A stretch of 64,000 nt of DNA from positions 496,001-560,000 of the forward strand of contig NZ_RPDH01000001.1 in assembly GCF_003813775.1 (NCBI RefSeq), given 5' to 3'. Both the position numbers and the translations under genes were made by a program. Below the pieces are notes generated by a model, which saw only the letters and a list, made by a program, of their open reading frames with translations, did no database searches and was not told the DNA's origin. Positions 17,395 to 26,437 of this stretch are shown piece by piece. The DNA comes from Chitinophaga lutea (lineage in GTDB: Bacteria > Bacteroidota > Bacteroidia > Chitinophagales > Chitinophagaceae). Numbering within the stretch: the stretch's first letter is position 1; each line of letters opens with the position of its first letter.

Positions 17395-20300
17395 TCAGAA
17401 CCCAACCTGGATCCCGACGTTGAATACTTTTTGCTGCGGATAATGCTCCCCTGTTCCGCCTGAAACAATCTCCGGGTCCATCTGGTATTTCTCGAACGCC
17501 TTCGACCAGGTGAGCAGGTTGAAGCCGTTGGCATATACTTTCACGCTCTTCAAACGGATGGCGCGCATCAGCGAAGCGGGCAGGTCGTAACCCAGTTCCA
17601 CGGTACGGAGGCGCAGGTAATCGCCCCGTACGAACCAGAAGTCTGACGGGTAATCACGTGAGCTGTTGGTCAGCAGCGTGGAATAGTGCAGGCTCGGGAA
17701 TGTGGCCGTGTTTTTTGTTTCCGGCGTCCAGCGGTTGCGGTGGATGGGTTGCAGGTTGGACGAGAAGGGATCGATCGCTTCCGCCATCGCGCGCAGGTTG
17801 AAGAACGCAGCGCCCTGGAAGCCCATATTGAGGCTGATGCCTTTGTAGGTCAGCCCGATGTTGAGGCCGCCGATGGTGTTGGGCAGGTTGGGATTGCCGA
17901 TCACTTCACGGTCGAACGCATCGATCACATTATCGCCGTTGAGGTCTTTATATTTCAGGTCGCCCGGGCGCGGCAGCGAGCCGTTGGGCTTGGCGCTTTT
18001 CTGGATGTCTTCATCGCTTTGATAGAACCCGTCGAACCGGTAGCCCACGATGCTCCCGATGGGGTGGCCGGTGAGGGCCAGGCCGGGATAGCGCGGCTGT
18101 TCTTCGTCGCGGAACAGCACCTTGTTTTTGGCATGCGATACGTTGGCGTTGACGCGCAGGCCGAATTTACCATAAGTGTTCTGGTAGGTCAGGTCTGCTT
18201 CGAAACCTTTGTTACGCACACGGCCGAGGTTCACCACCGGCACATCCTGGCCGAACATGGCGGGTATGCTCCGCTCGGAAAGGATGTCGTAACGATAGCG
18301 GTTGAAGAGGTCGAACGAACCGGAGATTTTTCCTTTCAGCATCGTAAACTCCGCCGCAATGTTCCACTGTTTTTCTTTTTCCCAGGTCACGTTGGGGTTG
18401 CCCAGCGTGCCTTCGCGGATGCCGCTGAAGGTGTTGTGCGATTCGCCGAATGAGTAGCTGTTATTACGCTGGAATACATAATCGTAAATGTAGCTGTTGC
18501 TGCCCACACCGTCTACACCCGTAAACCCGTAAGAGCCACGGAATTTGAACAGCGAGAAGACGGGCAGCGCGTTGGCGAAGAAAGGCTCTTCAGCCACGTT
18601 CCACCCGGCCGAAAAGGCCGGGAAGAATCCGAACCGCTTGCCGGCGGCGAAACGGTCGGAACCGTTGTAAGCGCCGTTGAACTCGAACATGTACTTCTGC
18701 CGGAAGTTATATCCCAGCCTGCCGGTGAAACCCCGGAAGTTGGAGGGCACCAGTTCTGAGCCGGTGCTCGTGTTCACGGAAATGCTGGTGGTTTGCGCGC
18801 CCATCACGAGGCCGTAAATACGGTGGTCTTTTCCGAACGTACGGTCGTAGTTGATCTGCGCCTGCAGGTTCAGGCGTTTGCCCAGGCCCGCCAGCGGCGA
18901 ATATCCGAGCCCCAGCTTCTGGATGCGGTAGATGTTCGGATCACGCGGCGTATAAGTACTGTCGGCCGGGTTGAACTGGAACGACGGGAAAGTGGTGCGC
19001 GTCAAACTCCTTGAAAAATTGTAGTTGTTCGAGTACGCCACCACCACGCGGGCAGACAACCCTTTGGTGATCACCGCGAGGTCCTGGTTGCCGGTGAGGT
19101 TGATATTGATGTCGTTGGAAAAGCTGCGGTTGTAACCGTCCAGCGCCAGCCTGCCCACGATGTTGTTGATGTTGTCCCTGACGTTGTTGAGGATGAAGCC
19201 GTAGCTGCCGTCCGGGTTATACACCGGGTAAGCGAACGGCGGCAGGTGATTGTAGCCGTTCATCTCGAAAAACACGTTGTTATTGCCAAAGGGGCCGGGC
19301 ACGTTGGGGCTGTTGGTTTCGCCCATGATGCCCGACAGGTCGAGCCGGAAATTGAGGCTCTTGGTGGCCGTAATGTCGAGGTTGGATCGGAAGTTATACC
19401 GGCGGTGATAATAGTTGCTGTTGAAGCCGTTGCCTTCCGAAAAATCTTTCAGGATGCCGTTCTGGTAAAGGTATCCCACGGAAATAAAATAGTTGAGGAA
19501 ATCGAGCCCGCCAGACACGTCGAGGTTATTCCTGAACTGCATGGCCATGGGCCTTGTGAGTGTTTTATACCAGTCGATATCCGGGTGGCCGTACGGGTCG
19601 GAGCCGTCTTTGAATTTTTGCAGATCAATGTCCGTGAAGCGCGGCGTTACGTTGTCGTTCTTCATCGCTTCGTTGGTGAGCAATGCGCTCTCGTATGCGC
19701 CGAGGTACTGTTTGGAGCGGGTGGGCCGCTGCATACCGGTTTCGGAGCGGAAGGCGATGCGGGGAGGCCCGATCTTGCCGCGGCGGGTGGTGATCACGAT
19801 TACGCCGTTGGCGCCTTTTACGCCGTAGATGGCCGTGGTGCTCGCATCTTTCAGGATGCTGAGCGTTTCGATCTCGTTGGGATCGAGGAGCGACAGCGCA
19901 CCGGCGCCCAGTTCGATATCATCCACGATGATCAGCGGCGTGCCCGCGCTTGCATACGAGGAAATACCGCGGATAAAGAACTCCGTTCCTTCCGCGCCCG
20001 GGCGGCCACCACGCTGCTGCGAGATGTAACCGGGCAGGCGGCCCATCAGGGTATTGGCGATGTTGGGGGAAGGCGTTTGCCGGATGGCCTCGCCGGTGAT
20101 GGACGTTACGGCACCGGTGTTGGTGATCTTTTTCTGTTTGCCGTATCCCACTACCACCACTTCTTCCACACCCTTGGCATCCACTTCCATTTTAATATCA
20201 AAGGGCCCGTTGCCGCTTACGTTCACTTCCTTGCGCATAAACCCGATCATCGTAAAGATGACGGTGTTGCTGCCGCCCTTCAGCTTCAGGCTGAATTTGC

Positions 20301-20469
20301 CGTCGCCGTCGCTGGTAGTGCCGTTGGTAGGAACGCCCTTTTCAACGATGTTGACGTTGAACAGCGGCTGGTCTTCCGTTCTGACGGTTCCGGTCACGGT
20401 GCGCTGGGCAAGCGCCGGAACAACCAGGCAGGTAAGACATATAAAAGTTGCCAGAATACTTTTCATCAT
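17395..20469 (-). CDS. SusC/RagA-type TonB-dependent outer-membrane transporter (pair 1)
   Basis: This is a 1024-residue energised outer-membrane importer for oligosaccharides. The ATG at 20469 begins a signal peptide (MMKSILATFICLTCLVVPALAQ). A CarboxypepD_reg-like domain follows (about 23-100), then the SusC hallmark VEEVVVVGYGKQKK, a plug domain with DPNEIETLSILKDASTTAIYG, and a 22-stranded barrel ending in VFNVGIQVGF. It has no N-terminal STN domain, consistent with control by the HTCS rather than a sigma/anti-sigma pair. It lies 28 bp after susD of pair 2, so both pairs are probably one transcript from before 24936. Confidence 0.96.
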   Translation of the reverse strand: MMKSILATFICLTCLVVPALAQRTVTGTVRTEDQPLFNVNIVEKGVPTNGTTSDGDGKFSLKLKGGSNTVIFTMIGFMRKEVNVSGNGPFDIKMEVDAKGVEEVVVVGYGKQKKITNTGAVTSITGEAIRQTPSPNIANTLMGRLPGYISQQRGGRPGAEGTEFFIRGISSYASAGTPLIIVDDIELGAGALSLLDPNEIETLSILKDASTTAIYGVKGANGVIVITTRRGKIGPPRIAFRSETGMQRPTRSKQYLGAYESALLTNEAMKNDNVTPRFTDIDLQKFKDGSDPYGHPDIDWYKTLTRPMAMQFRNNLDVSGGLDFLNYFISVGYLYQNGILKDFSEGNGFNSNYYHRRYNFRSNLDITATKSLNFRLDLSGIMGETNSPNVPGPFGNNNVFFEMNGYNHLPPFAYPVYNPDGSYGFILNNVRDNINNIVGRLALDGYNRSFSNDININLTGNQDLAVITKGLSARVVVAYSNNYNFSRSLTRTTFPSFQFNPADSTYTPRDPNIYRIQKLGLGYSPLAGLGKRLNLQAQINYDRTFGKDHRIYGLVMGAQTTSISVNTSTGSELVPSNFRGFTGRLGYNFRQKYMFEFNGAYNGSDRFAAGKRFGFFPAFSAGWNVAEEPFFANALPVFSLFKFRGSYGFTGVDGVGSNSYIYDYVFQRNNSYSFGESHNTFSGIREGTLGNPNVTWEKEKQWNIAAEFTMLKGKISGSFDLFNRYRYDILSERSIPAMFGQDVPVVNLGRVRNKGFEADLTYQNTYGKFGLRVNANVSHAKNKVLFRDEEQPRYPGLALTGHPIGSIVGYRFDGFYQSDEDIQKSAKPNGSLPRPGDLKYKDLNGDNVIDAFDREVIGNPNLPNTIGGLNIGLTYKGISLNMGFQGAAFFNLRAMAEAIDPFSSNLQPIHRNRWTPETKNTATFPSLHYSTLLTNSSRDYPSDFWFVRGDYLRLRTVELGYDLPASLMRAIRLKSVKVYANGFNLLTWSKAFEKYQMDPEIVSGGTGEHYPQQKVFNVGIQVGF

Positions 20470-20497
20470 GAAAGACTTTAATCTTTTGCAATAATTG

Positions 20498-22147
20498 TTA
20501 CCAGTTCGGGTTCTGGGTGAGGGCATCGTTCTTGATCACCTCATCGTAAGGGATGGGGTACAGGTACATGCGGGATGCGTTGAACGATACCGTTTTAACA
20601 GGCACTTTTGTATAGGTAAATACGCCGGTAGTGGCGTTCCTGGTGATCTTCATGCCGTTCAGCTGCCCGTTCAGCACCTGCTCCGCAGTTTTCCACCGCC
20701 TGATGTCCCAGAAACGCTGCTCTTCGAACGCCATTTCTATCCTGCGTTCCAGCCGGATGGCGTCGCGCATTTCGGTAACGGAATACAATGCGGGCGCTTT
20801 CAAACCATAGTTCCCGTCGGCGCCTGCCGTGATGCCGGCGCGCTTGCGCAAGGCCACCAGCTGTTTGTGGGCATTCGTTACATCCCCCAGTTCGTTGCTG
20901 GCTTCGGCGTAATTGAGCAGTATTTCGGCATACCGGAAAATGATGAAGTTGTGCGTTTGCGTGGAGTACGCGGTGCCTTCGGTATGGTTGGCCATGAACT
21001 TGCGCATGTAATACCCCGTTTGCGTTTGCGGGATGGTGCCGCCCGGTTTGTCGAGGCCGCCCTCAAAGGTTTCCACGTTCCGTTTCAGCCAGCGCATGCC
21101 GTTGTGAAACAGGGTGGCGTAAAAACGCGGGTCGCGGTTCTTGTACGGATCGGCGGGATTGTAAGTAGACGTAGCGCTGGTGATAGGCTGCCCGTTGATC
21201 ATGGGGAAGGCATCCGCCAGTTCCTGCGTGGGGCTGGTGGCGCCCTTACCAAGCAACGAGCCGGTATAGCCCACCGGGCCGTTGTTCAATTCCACATCGT
21301 TGGTCACACCGCGCTGGAATGCGAGGATGATCTCCGGCAGGCTGCGGGTGGTGAACACGTTGGCGTAGTTGCTGTTGAGGCTGAACTTGCCGTATTTGAT
21401 CACGGAGTCCGCGGCCGCCCTGGCTGCCACCCATTTTTCCGGGTTATTGGACGGGTTCTGCCACGGGCTGGCGGCATACAGCAGCATGCGCGATTTGAGG
21501 GCCATGGCGGCGCCTTTGGTGATGCGGCCCCAGTCGCCTCCCGTCGCAATGTCTGTACGGAGCAGCGGCAGGATGGCATCGCACTCGCCGATCACATACG
21601 CCATACACTGATCGAATGAGTTGCGCGGGATGCGCAGGTCGTCGTTGATGGTGAGCACCCTGTCGCCCAGCAGCGGCACGCCGCCGAAGCGTTTCATCAG
21701 TTCGAAATAACTGATGGCGCGGATGAAGCGGGCTTCCGCTTTCCAGTAGATTTTCTGCTGTTCGTCCGTCGGCACCACATCGATCTTCGACAGGAAAACA
21801 TTCGCACGGCGGATGCACTGGTAGCTGCGCGCCCAGTTGTTGTCCGGATTATTGGTCGGGCTGAGGCGGCCGTTGGTAAAGGTTTCGGTGGCATGCCCCG
21901 GTGTGGACGACATGGCATCGTCGCTCCCCGCTTCCAGCACGGCGCCGCTGATGCGGTTGAAGCCGTTGGGCAGGAAAGAATATATGTTGTCGAGCGCCAG
22001 TTTCGCATAGGTGGCGTTCTTGTCCATTTCATCGTATATATAATCATCCGTCAGCCTGTCCAGCGGCTCATCTTCATACGTCTTCCGGCATGAGGCCACC
22101 GCAAACAGCATGGCAGCACCGAGGCCTATTTGTAGTATTTTTTTCAT
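20498..22147 (-). CDS. SusD/RagB-family lipoprotein (pair 2)
   Basis: This is a 549-residue surface lipoprotein partnering the SusC encoded just upstream (17-bp gap). The ATG at 22147 opens MKKILQIGLGAAMLFAVASC with acylated Cys20; more upstream in-frame starts would overlap susC and lack a signal. Family motifs include AEARFIRAISYFELMKRFGGVPLL near the first third, RYAEILLNYAEASNELGD, and RDAIRLERRIEMAFEEQRFWDIRRWK, with a C-terminal NPNW. It should bind oligosaccharides over the SusC pore. Together with pair 1 it suggests the locus takes up two related glycan species, or that one pair diverged after duplication. Confidence 0.95.
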   Translation of the reverse strand: MKKILQIGLGAAMLFAVASCRKTYEDEPLDRLTDDYIYDEMDKNATYAKLALDNIYSFLPNGFNRISGAVLEAGSDDAMSSTPGHATETFTNGRLSPTNNPDNNWARSYQCIRRANVFLSKIDVVPTDEQQKIYWKAEARFIRAISYFELMKRFGGVPLLGDRVLTINDDLRIPRNSFDQCMAYVIGECDAILPLLRTDIATGGDWGRITKGAAMALKSRMLLYAASPWQNPSNNPEKWVAARAAADSVIKYGKFSLNSNYANVFTTRSLPEIILAFQRGVTNDVELNNGPVGYTGSLLGKGATSPTQELADAFPMINGQPITSATSTYNPADPYKNRDPRFYATLFHNGMRWLKRNVETFEGGLDKPGGTIPQTQTGYYMRKFMANHTEGTAYSTQTHNFIIFRYAEILLNYAEASNELGDVTNAHKQLVALRKRAGITAGADGNYGLKAPALYSVTEMRDAIRLERRIEMAFEEQRFWDIRRWKTAEQVLNGQLNGMKITRNATTGVFTYTKVPVKTVSFNASRMYLYPIPYDEVIKNDALTQNPNW

Positions 22148-22164
22148 AACCTTCTGCTTGTTGT

Positions 22165-24936
22165 TTACAGTTTGATGTTGATGCCTGCGCTCATCATTTT
22201 CTGCACAGGATATAAACCGGCGCCGGACTCGGGGTCGTAGCGGTCGAAGGAAGCCCAGGTGGCGAGATTGATGGCGTTCACATAACATCTCACGCTGGCG
22301 AGGTGGATCCGTTTCAGCCATTTTTCCGGCAGCGAGTAACCCACTTCGAGGTTTTTGATCCGCAGGTAATCGCCCGAGTGCATCCAGTAAGAAGAAGTCA
22401 CGTGATTGTTGATGTTATTGCCCACGGTGAGACGGGGATAGGCTGCATCGGCCGTTTTACCGGTGGCGCTCCAGCGGTTGAGGTGATGCTGGTATGCATT
22501 GCCGGTCCCATCGTTCCTGAATTCCCATTCGGCATCGCCGGTGATCAGCAGGTTGCGGTGTTTGGTGCCCTGCAGCAGGATGCTCACATCGAACCCTTTG
22601 AATTGCGCGCCGGCTGTGAGGCCGCCGAACACGAGGGGTTTCTGTGTACCGATGGGCGCTTCGTCGTACTGGTTGAGCACACCGTCGCCATTCAGATCCA
22701 GGTACCGGATATCGCCGAGGCGCGGGGTGTAGCCGGGAACGGTGGCCGCGCCGTTCAGCTCGGCCTGGGTCTGGAAGAGGCCGTTGGCGATGTAGCCGAA
22801 CGACTGCCCAACCGGCAGGCCCGTGCGTTTCATCCATTCGTAGGGGCGCACTACTTCATCCTGGTACAGGATGCGCGACTGCTGTACGGTGAGGTTGCCC
22901 GAAGCATAAAAGTGCACCGCGCCCGCCTGCCCGTTGTACGTAGCGGTCAGCTCCACGCCTTTGTAGCGGCGGATGCCGATATTTTCGTTCGGGAAACTTT
23001 CGCCCATGATGGCGGAGTTGCGGCCGCGCTGCTGCAGCAGGTCGAAATAACGGTTATTGTAATATTCCGCCGTGAAAGTGAGGCGGTCGTTAAACAGTGC
23101 GATGTCGATGGCGGCGTTGAACTTGTCCGCCTTTTCCCAGGTGATGCCGGGATTGGCCATCACGGTCTGCGCCACGCCGTCCGCCGTGGAGGAAGGCGAT
23201 GTGCCGAACGTGTAACCGGCGAGCCCGTTGGCGTAATATTGTTTATAAGCGAAGTAACCGCCATTGGCATTGCCGGTGCGGCCGTAGGATGTTCTCAGTT
23301 TCAGTTCGCCCAGCCAGGCAAGGCCGGCCATGAACGGCTCCCGGGCAATGTTCCAGCCGATGCCCGCCGCCGGGAAAAAGCCGAAACGGCTGCCCGGCGC
23401 ATAGATCTCGGAACCGGAATAACCGCCGGACAATTCAAGCAGGTAGCGGCCGTCGTAATTGTAAGCGATGCGGCTGGTGAACTGGTATGAATTGCGGGGA
23501 AGGTCGTTGCTGTTCATCACGTTGTCTTTACTGCCGAGCAGCAGCACATCGAGGTGATGGGCGCCGAGCTGTTTTTCGTAACCGATCGTTCCTTCCGTAT
23601 AGAACTGGCGGCTCTGGCTGGCAATGCTGGTGGAGTTCACCTGGTCGGCCGAGGTGCCGAATTCCTGGTAGTTGGTGCCGCCCTGCCAGTTGTACACCTT
23701 GAAGGTTTTGCTGCGGTTAATGTCCTGATCGAAAACGGAACTGAATGAAATGAGCGCTTTCGCCCACAGGCCGGGCACCACATCGTCGAGCCGGCGTTTG
23801 ATCGCAAAGTCGGCAAACGCCTGGCGGGAGTAACCCTGGCGGTAGCCGGAGCGGTTAAGCTGGCCGAAGATATTGTTCTGGTACACCTGGTTGCCGCCCA
23901 GCGATCCATTCGGGTTCAGCATGGCGTACGCATTGGAAGGCGTATTGCCCAGGGCCGTCAGCACATTGGCGGTAGTAGCGCCGGGCTGGTTTTCCTGGAT
24001 GATGCGGCCGAACAGGTTCAGCGAAGTGGTCAGGTATTTATTGAGGTTCACCTCCACGTTAGAACGGAAGATGTACCGTTTGAGGTTGGAACCGGTGTTG
24101 TAGGAATTTTCCCCGGTGGTTTTCAGGAAACCGTCCTGGTTCATATAGTCGAGCGATACAAAATAACGGGCGATGTTATTGCCGCCGTCTACGTTCAGGT
24201 TGAACCGGCTGAACTGCGACTGGTCTTTAATGGCCTGGTCCATCCAGTTCACGTCCGGATGCGCTACCGGGTCGGAGCCGTTTTTATAGGCGTCGAGGTC
24301 GGCCTGGGTGTAAACGGGTGCTTTGCCGTCGTTTTCCAGCGCTTCATTATAAAGGCGTGCGTAATCGTAGGCATTCAGCGGCTGCCGCATTTTGCCCGTT
24401 TGCTGCACGCCGGTTTGTGCGGTGAAGGAGATGCGGCGGCGCCCCGGTATCCCTTTTTTGGTGGTCACCAGCAGGGCGCCGTTGGAGCCGCGCATGCCCA
24501 GCATGGCGGTGGCCAGCGCGTCTTTCAGCACGGTGATGGATTCGATCTCTTCCGGGTCGATGGAGGTAATGCCTCTCGGGATGCCGTCGATCAGGATGAG
24601 CGGGTCCATGCCGCGCAGGGAGGTGGAGGGAAGGTCGCTGTTAGGCTCACCGCTCGTCTGGAGCGTGTACAGTCCTGCCAGGCGGCCGGACAATGCGTTC
24701 CGGAAGCTCGAGGTAGGACTTTTCAGCAGCTCTTCGTTGCCGATGGAAGCGGCGGACTGCACCAGCCGCGACCTGGCCTGGCGCTGGTACAGCACATGCA
24801 GCCGGGGCGTACTGTCGGGCCGCAGTGTGTCTACAGCCGTCTCAGCCTGTGCGGCGCCTGTGCTTTGTGCCTGCACGAGCGCGAAGGTCACAGCGCCGAA
24901 TGCTGTAAAGATTGATCTTAGTACAAACATTTTCAT
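22165..24936 (-). CDS. SusC-type TonB-dependent transporter without an N-terminal CarboxypepD domain (pair 2)
   Basis: This 923-residue SusC homologue is the first gene of the sus operon. After the signal peptide (to about residue 24) it goes almost directly into the plug domain (SRLVQSAASIGNEELLKSPT, LILIDGIPRG, IESITVLKDALATAMLGMRG). It lacks both the CarboxypepD_reg-like domain and the usual EVVVVGYG segment seen in its neighbour at 17395-20469. The barrel is complete and ends in MMSAGINIKL. An alternative ATG two codons in is possible. Four GCGATTYA direct repeats lie 208-280 bp upstream and may be the HTCS binding site. Function is glycan import with the SusD encoded next. Confidence 0.94.
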   Translation of the reverse strand: MKMFVLRSIFTAFGAVTFALVQAQSTGAAQAETAVDTLRPDSTPRLHVLYQRQARSRLVQSAASIGNEELLKSPTSSFRNALSGRLAGLYTLQTSGEPNSDLPSTSLRGMDPLILIDGIPRGITSIDPEEIESITVLKDALATAMLGMRGSNGALLVTTKKGIPGRRRISFTAQTGVQQTGKMRQPLNAYDYARLYNEALENDGKAPVYTQADLDAYKNGSDPVAHPDVNWMDQAIKDQSQFSRFNLNVDGGNNIARYFVSLDYMNQDGFLKTTGENSYNTGSNLKRYIFRSNVEVNLNKYLTTSLNLFGRIIQENQPGATTANVLTALGNTPSNAYAMLNPNGSLGGNQVYQNNIFGQLNRSGYRQGYSRQAFADFAIKRRLDDVVPGLWAKALISFSSVFDQDINRSKTFKVYNWQGGTNYQEFGTSADQVNSTSIASQSRQFYTEGTIGYEKQLGAHHLDVLLLGSKDNVMNSNDLPRNSYQFTSRIAYNYDGRYLLELSGGYSGSEIYAPGSRFGFFPAAGIGWNIAREPFMAGLAWLGELKLRTSYGRTGNANGGYFAYKQYYANGLAGYTFGTSPSSTADGVAQTVMANPGITWEKADKFNAAIDIALFNDRLTFTAEYYNNRYFDLLQQRGRNSAIMGESFPNENIGIRRYKGVELTATYNGQAGAVHFYASGNLTVQQSRILYQDEVVRPYEWMKRTGLPVGQSFGYIANGLFQTQAELNGAATVPGYTPRLGDIRYLDLNGDGVLNQYDEAPIGTQKPLVFGGLTAGAQFKGFDVSILLQGTKHRNLLITGDAEWEFRNDGTGNAYQHHLNRWSATGKTADAAYPRLTVGNNINNHVTSSYWMHSGDYLRIKNLEVGYSLPEKWLKRIHLASVRCYVNAINLATWASFDRYDPESGAGLYPVQKMMSAGINIKL

Positions 24937-25143
24937 AAACGTTAGGAGATACAGTGAGTAATAATGCCCATGGCACGGCCGGTCTCATCAAACGGCGGCG
25001 GTCCCTGGGTTCGACAAGGCAATAAAGAGTAGCAGCTTTATTGTAAAAGCGGATTTAATGATTACCTGTGGTAAATAGAAGGAATGTTGACATTGTAAAT
25101 TTGGTTGACGAAGGTGAAGAAATAAATAACGTGTTAATGCTTG

Positions 25144-25216
25144 GCGATTCAGTTAATGCGATTCAAGATTCAGTCTCAATTAATGCGATTCAATAAGTTT
25201 AGGTAAAAGCGATTTA
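25144..25216. promoter_or_regulatory. Four GCGATTYA direct repeats upstream of the sus operon
   Basis: GCGATTCA occurs at 25144-25151, 25158-25165 and 25185-25192, and GCGATTTA at 25209-25216. Two of them share the longer TTAATGCGATTCAA (25153-25166, 25180-25193). AraC-type DNA-binding domains, as in the HTCS, commonly bind direct repeats, so this is a candidate activator site for the sus genes. Confidence 0.45.
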
Positions 25217-25879
25217 GTTCATTGAAAACAAAAATGCGGACTGCTGTCAAAAAGGAGGGCTGTAATCGTTAAAAAAAGGGCTGTTTTTATAAATGCCCCT
25301 TAAATCATTGTTTTTCAATTAAATACAAAGCATAAAACAAGACGTTTTTACAATCTCCGGACAGGGCATTTTTTGCTACACCGTTGTAGTGGATCGTGGA
25401 TTGCTTTAAAAAAGCGGGCGGTGAGGTGGGGTTGGAAGCCGGATTATGGATATGGCGACTTTGTTGAAGACGTCTTTTATTCGGGTTGGGACAACTTCAC
25501 GGGCAATTCATATTATTAAGATATTCTGAGTGTCAGGGCAAGACGGCCAGTCCTTTTATTCAATATAGAGGTCCGGGTTCTCTGTGCGTATTCCGGTTCG
25601 GAGGTGGAATAGAAAGGCGGGTGCGGCGGGAATGATTCAGCAAAAAGGCGGGGTACATAAAGGTACTGGTTGGAAAGTGGTGTGTAGGGATGGGTGGATA
25701 AGAGTTCCATCTTGGATTGGGCGGTGGGGAAACGAAGAGTGTAATGGGTGATGGATGGAAAAAGAAAATGGTGCAGGGTGGAAAATGGCGTGTTGGGGAT
25801 TGGCGAATGGAGGTGCGATAAAGGCTCAGGTGGAAAATGAAATGTTAAGGATTGGCAGCCGAGCAGCGAAAATGGTTCT

Positions 25880-26064
25880 GGCCGGAAAAGGCGCGTTTGA
25901 GGGATTGGCAGATTGGAGAAGAGAAAAAGATCCGGACGGGAGGGTCGGCAGCAGGGAAACGGAAAAAGGTTGCGGCCGGAAAAGGCGCGTTTGAGGGATT
26001 GGCAGATTGGAGAAGAGAAAAAGATCCGGACGGGAGGGTTGGCAGCAGGGAAACGGAAAAAGGT
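25880..26064. repeat. Near-perfect 94-bp tandem duplication, purine-rich
   Basis: Bases 25880-25970 and 25974-26064 are identical apart from one C/T difference near position 70 of the unit, giving a 94-bp period. Fainter relatives flank them on both sides. The unit begins GGCCGGAAAAGGCGCG. Near-identity implies a recent duplication. Confidence 0.85.
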
Positions 26065-26357
26065 CCGGGTTTGAAAATGGGCGACTGGGAATTGATGGGT
26101 GGAAAACGAAACGGTTCCAGCTCGAAAGTGGCAGCCGGAAAATTGTCAGATTGAAAAATGAAAGGTGCCGGTTGCAAACTGAGGGAAAATGAAGGAAAGA
26201 ATATGAGCCCCGGGATTACCGGGTCCTGCCTCGGGCTTAATAGAATTGATTCAAACGGTACGAACAGCCCCTCATGTCCCCTATTCAACAGCCTCCTATC
26301 CCCATAACACGCTACATTCCCACCCCCATTCCCCCTCCCCATCCGGTCATCAAATTA

Positions 26358-26371
26358 CTAAAACGTTTTAG
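26358..26371. promoter_or_regulatory. LacI-family operator upstream of the GH92 gene
   Basis: CTAAAACGTTTTAG is a perfect 14-bp palindrome with a central CG, the classic form of LacI/GalR-family operators. It lies 67 bp before the GH92 ATG and resembles the site at 4030-4045. No LacI-family regulator gene is in the window. Confidence 0.65.
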
Positions 26372-26437
26372 CGAATCTTTTCTTATTTTAGCCCTTTCCG
26401 GCGCCCATGCCGGGTTTGAGAACTAAAAAAACAGTGA

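Larger units (their letters stand above)
24937..26437. other. 1.5-kb divergent intergenic region between sus operon and GH92-GH20 genes
   Basis: No supported gene was found. The left third is AT-rich and carries direct repeats near 25144-25216. The middle is unremarkable. From about 25740 to 26200 the plus strand is strongly purine-rich and contains a 94-bp tandem duplication. A CCCGG/CCGGG hairpin lies near 26209-26223, and a LacI-type palindrome at 26358-26371 precedes the GH92 gene. Frames of 60-165 codons on both strands arise from the biased composition. Confidence 0.7.

Noticed and set aside
24934..24948. TAAACGTTA near the first sus gene as another LacI-type operator
   Set aside because: The match is short, overlaps the start codon region and lacks the flanking TAAAACG arms.
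25096..25103. Plus-strand TAAATTTG as a promoter
   Set aside because: The nearest plus-strand gene begins more than 1.3 kb away, so a chance match to a short degenerate element is more likely.
25845..26342. 165-codon minus-strand frame and overlapping plus-strand frames upstream of GH92
   Set aside because: Composition bias and the 94-bp duplication keep several frames open on both strands. The translations are low-complexity repeats with no signal or domain.
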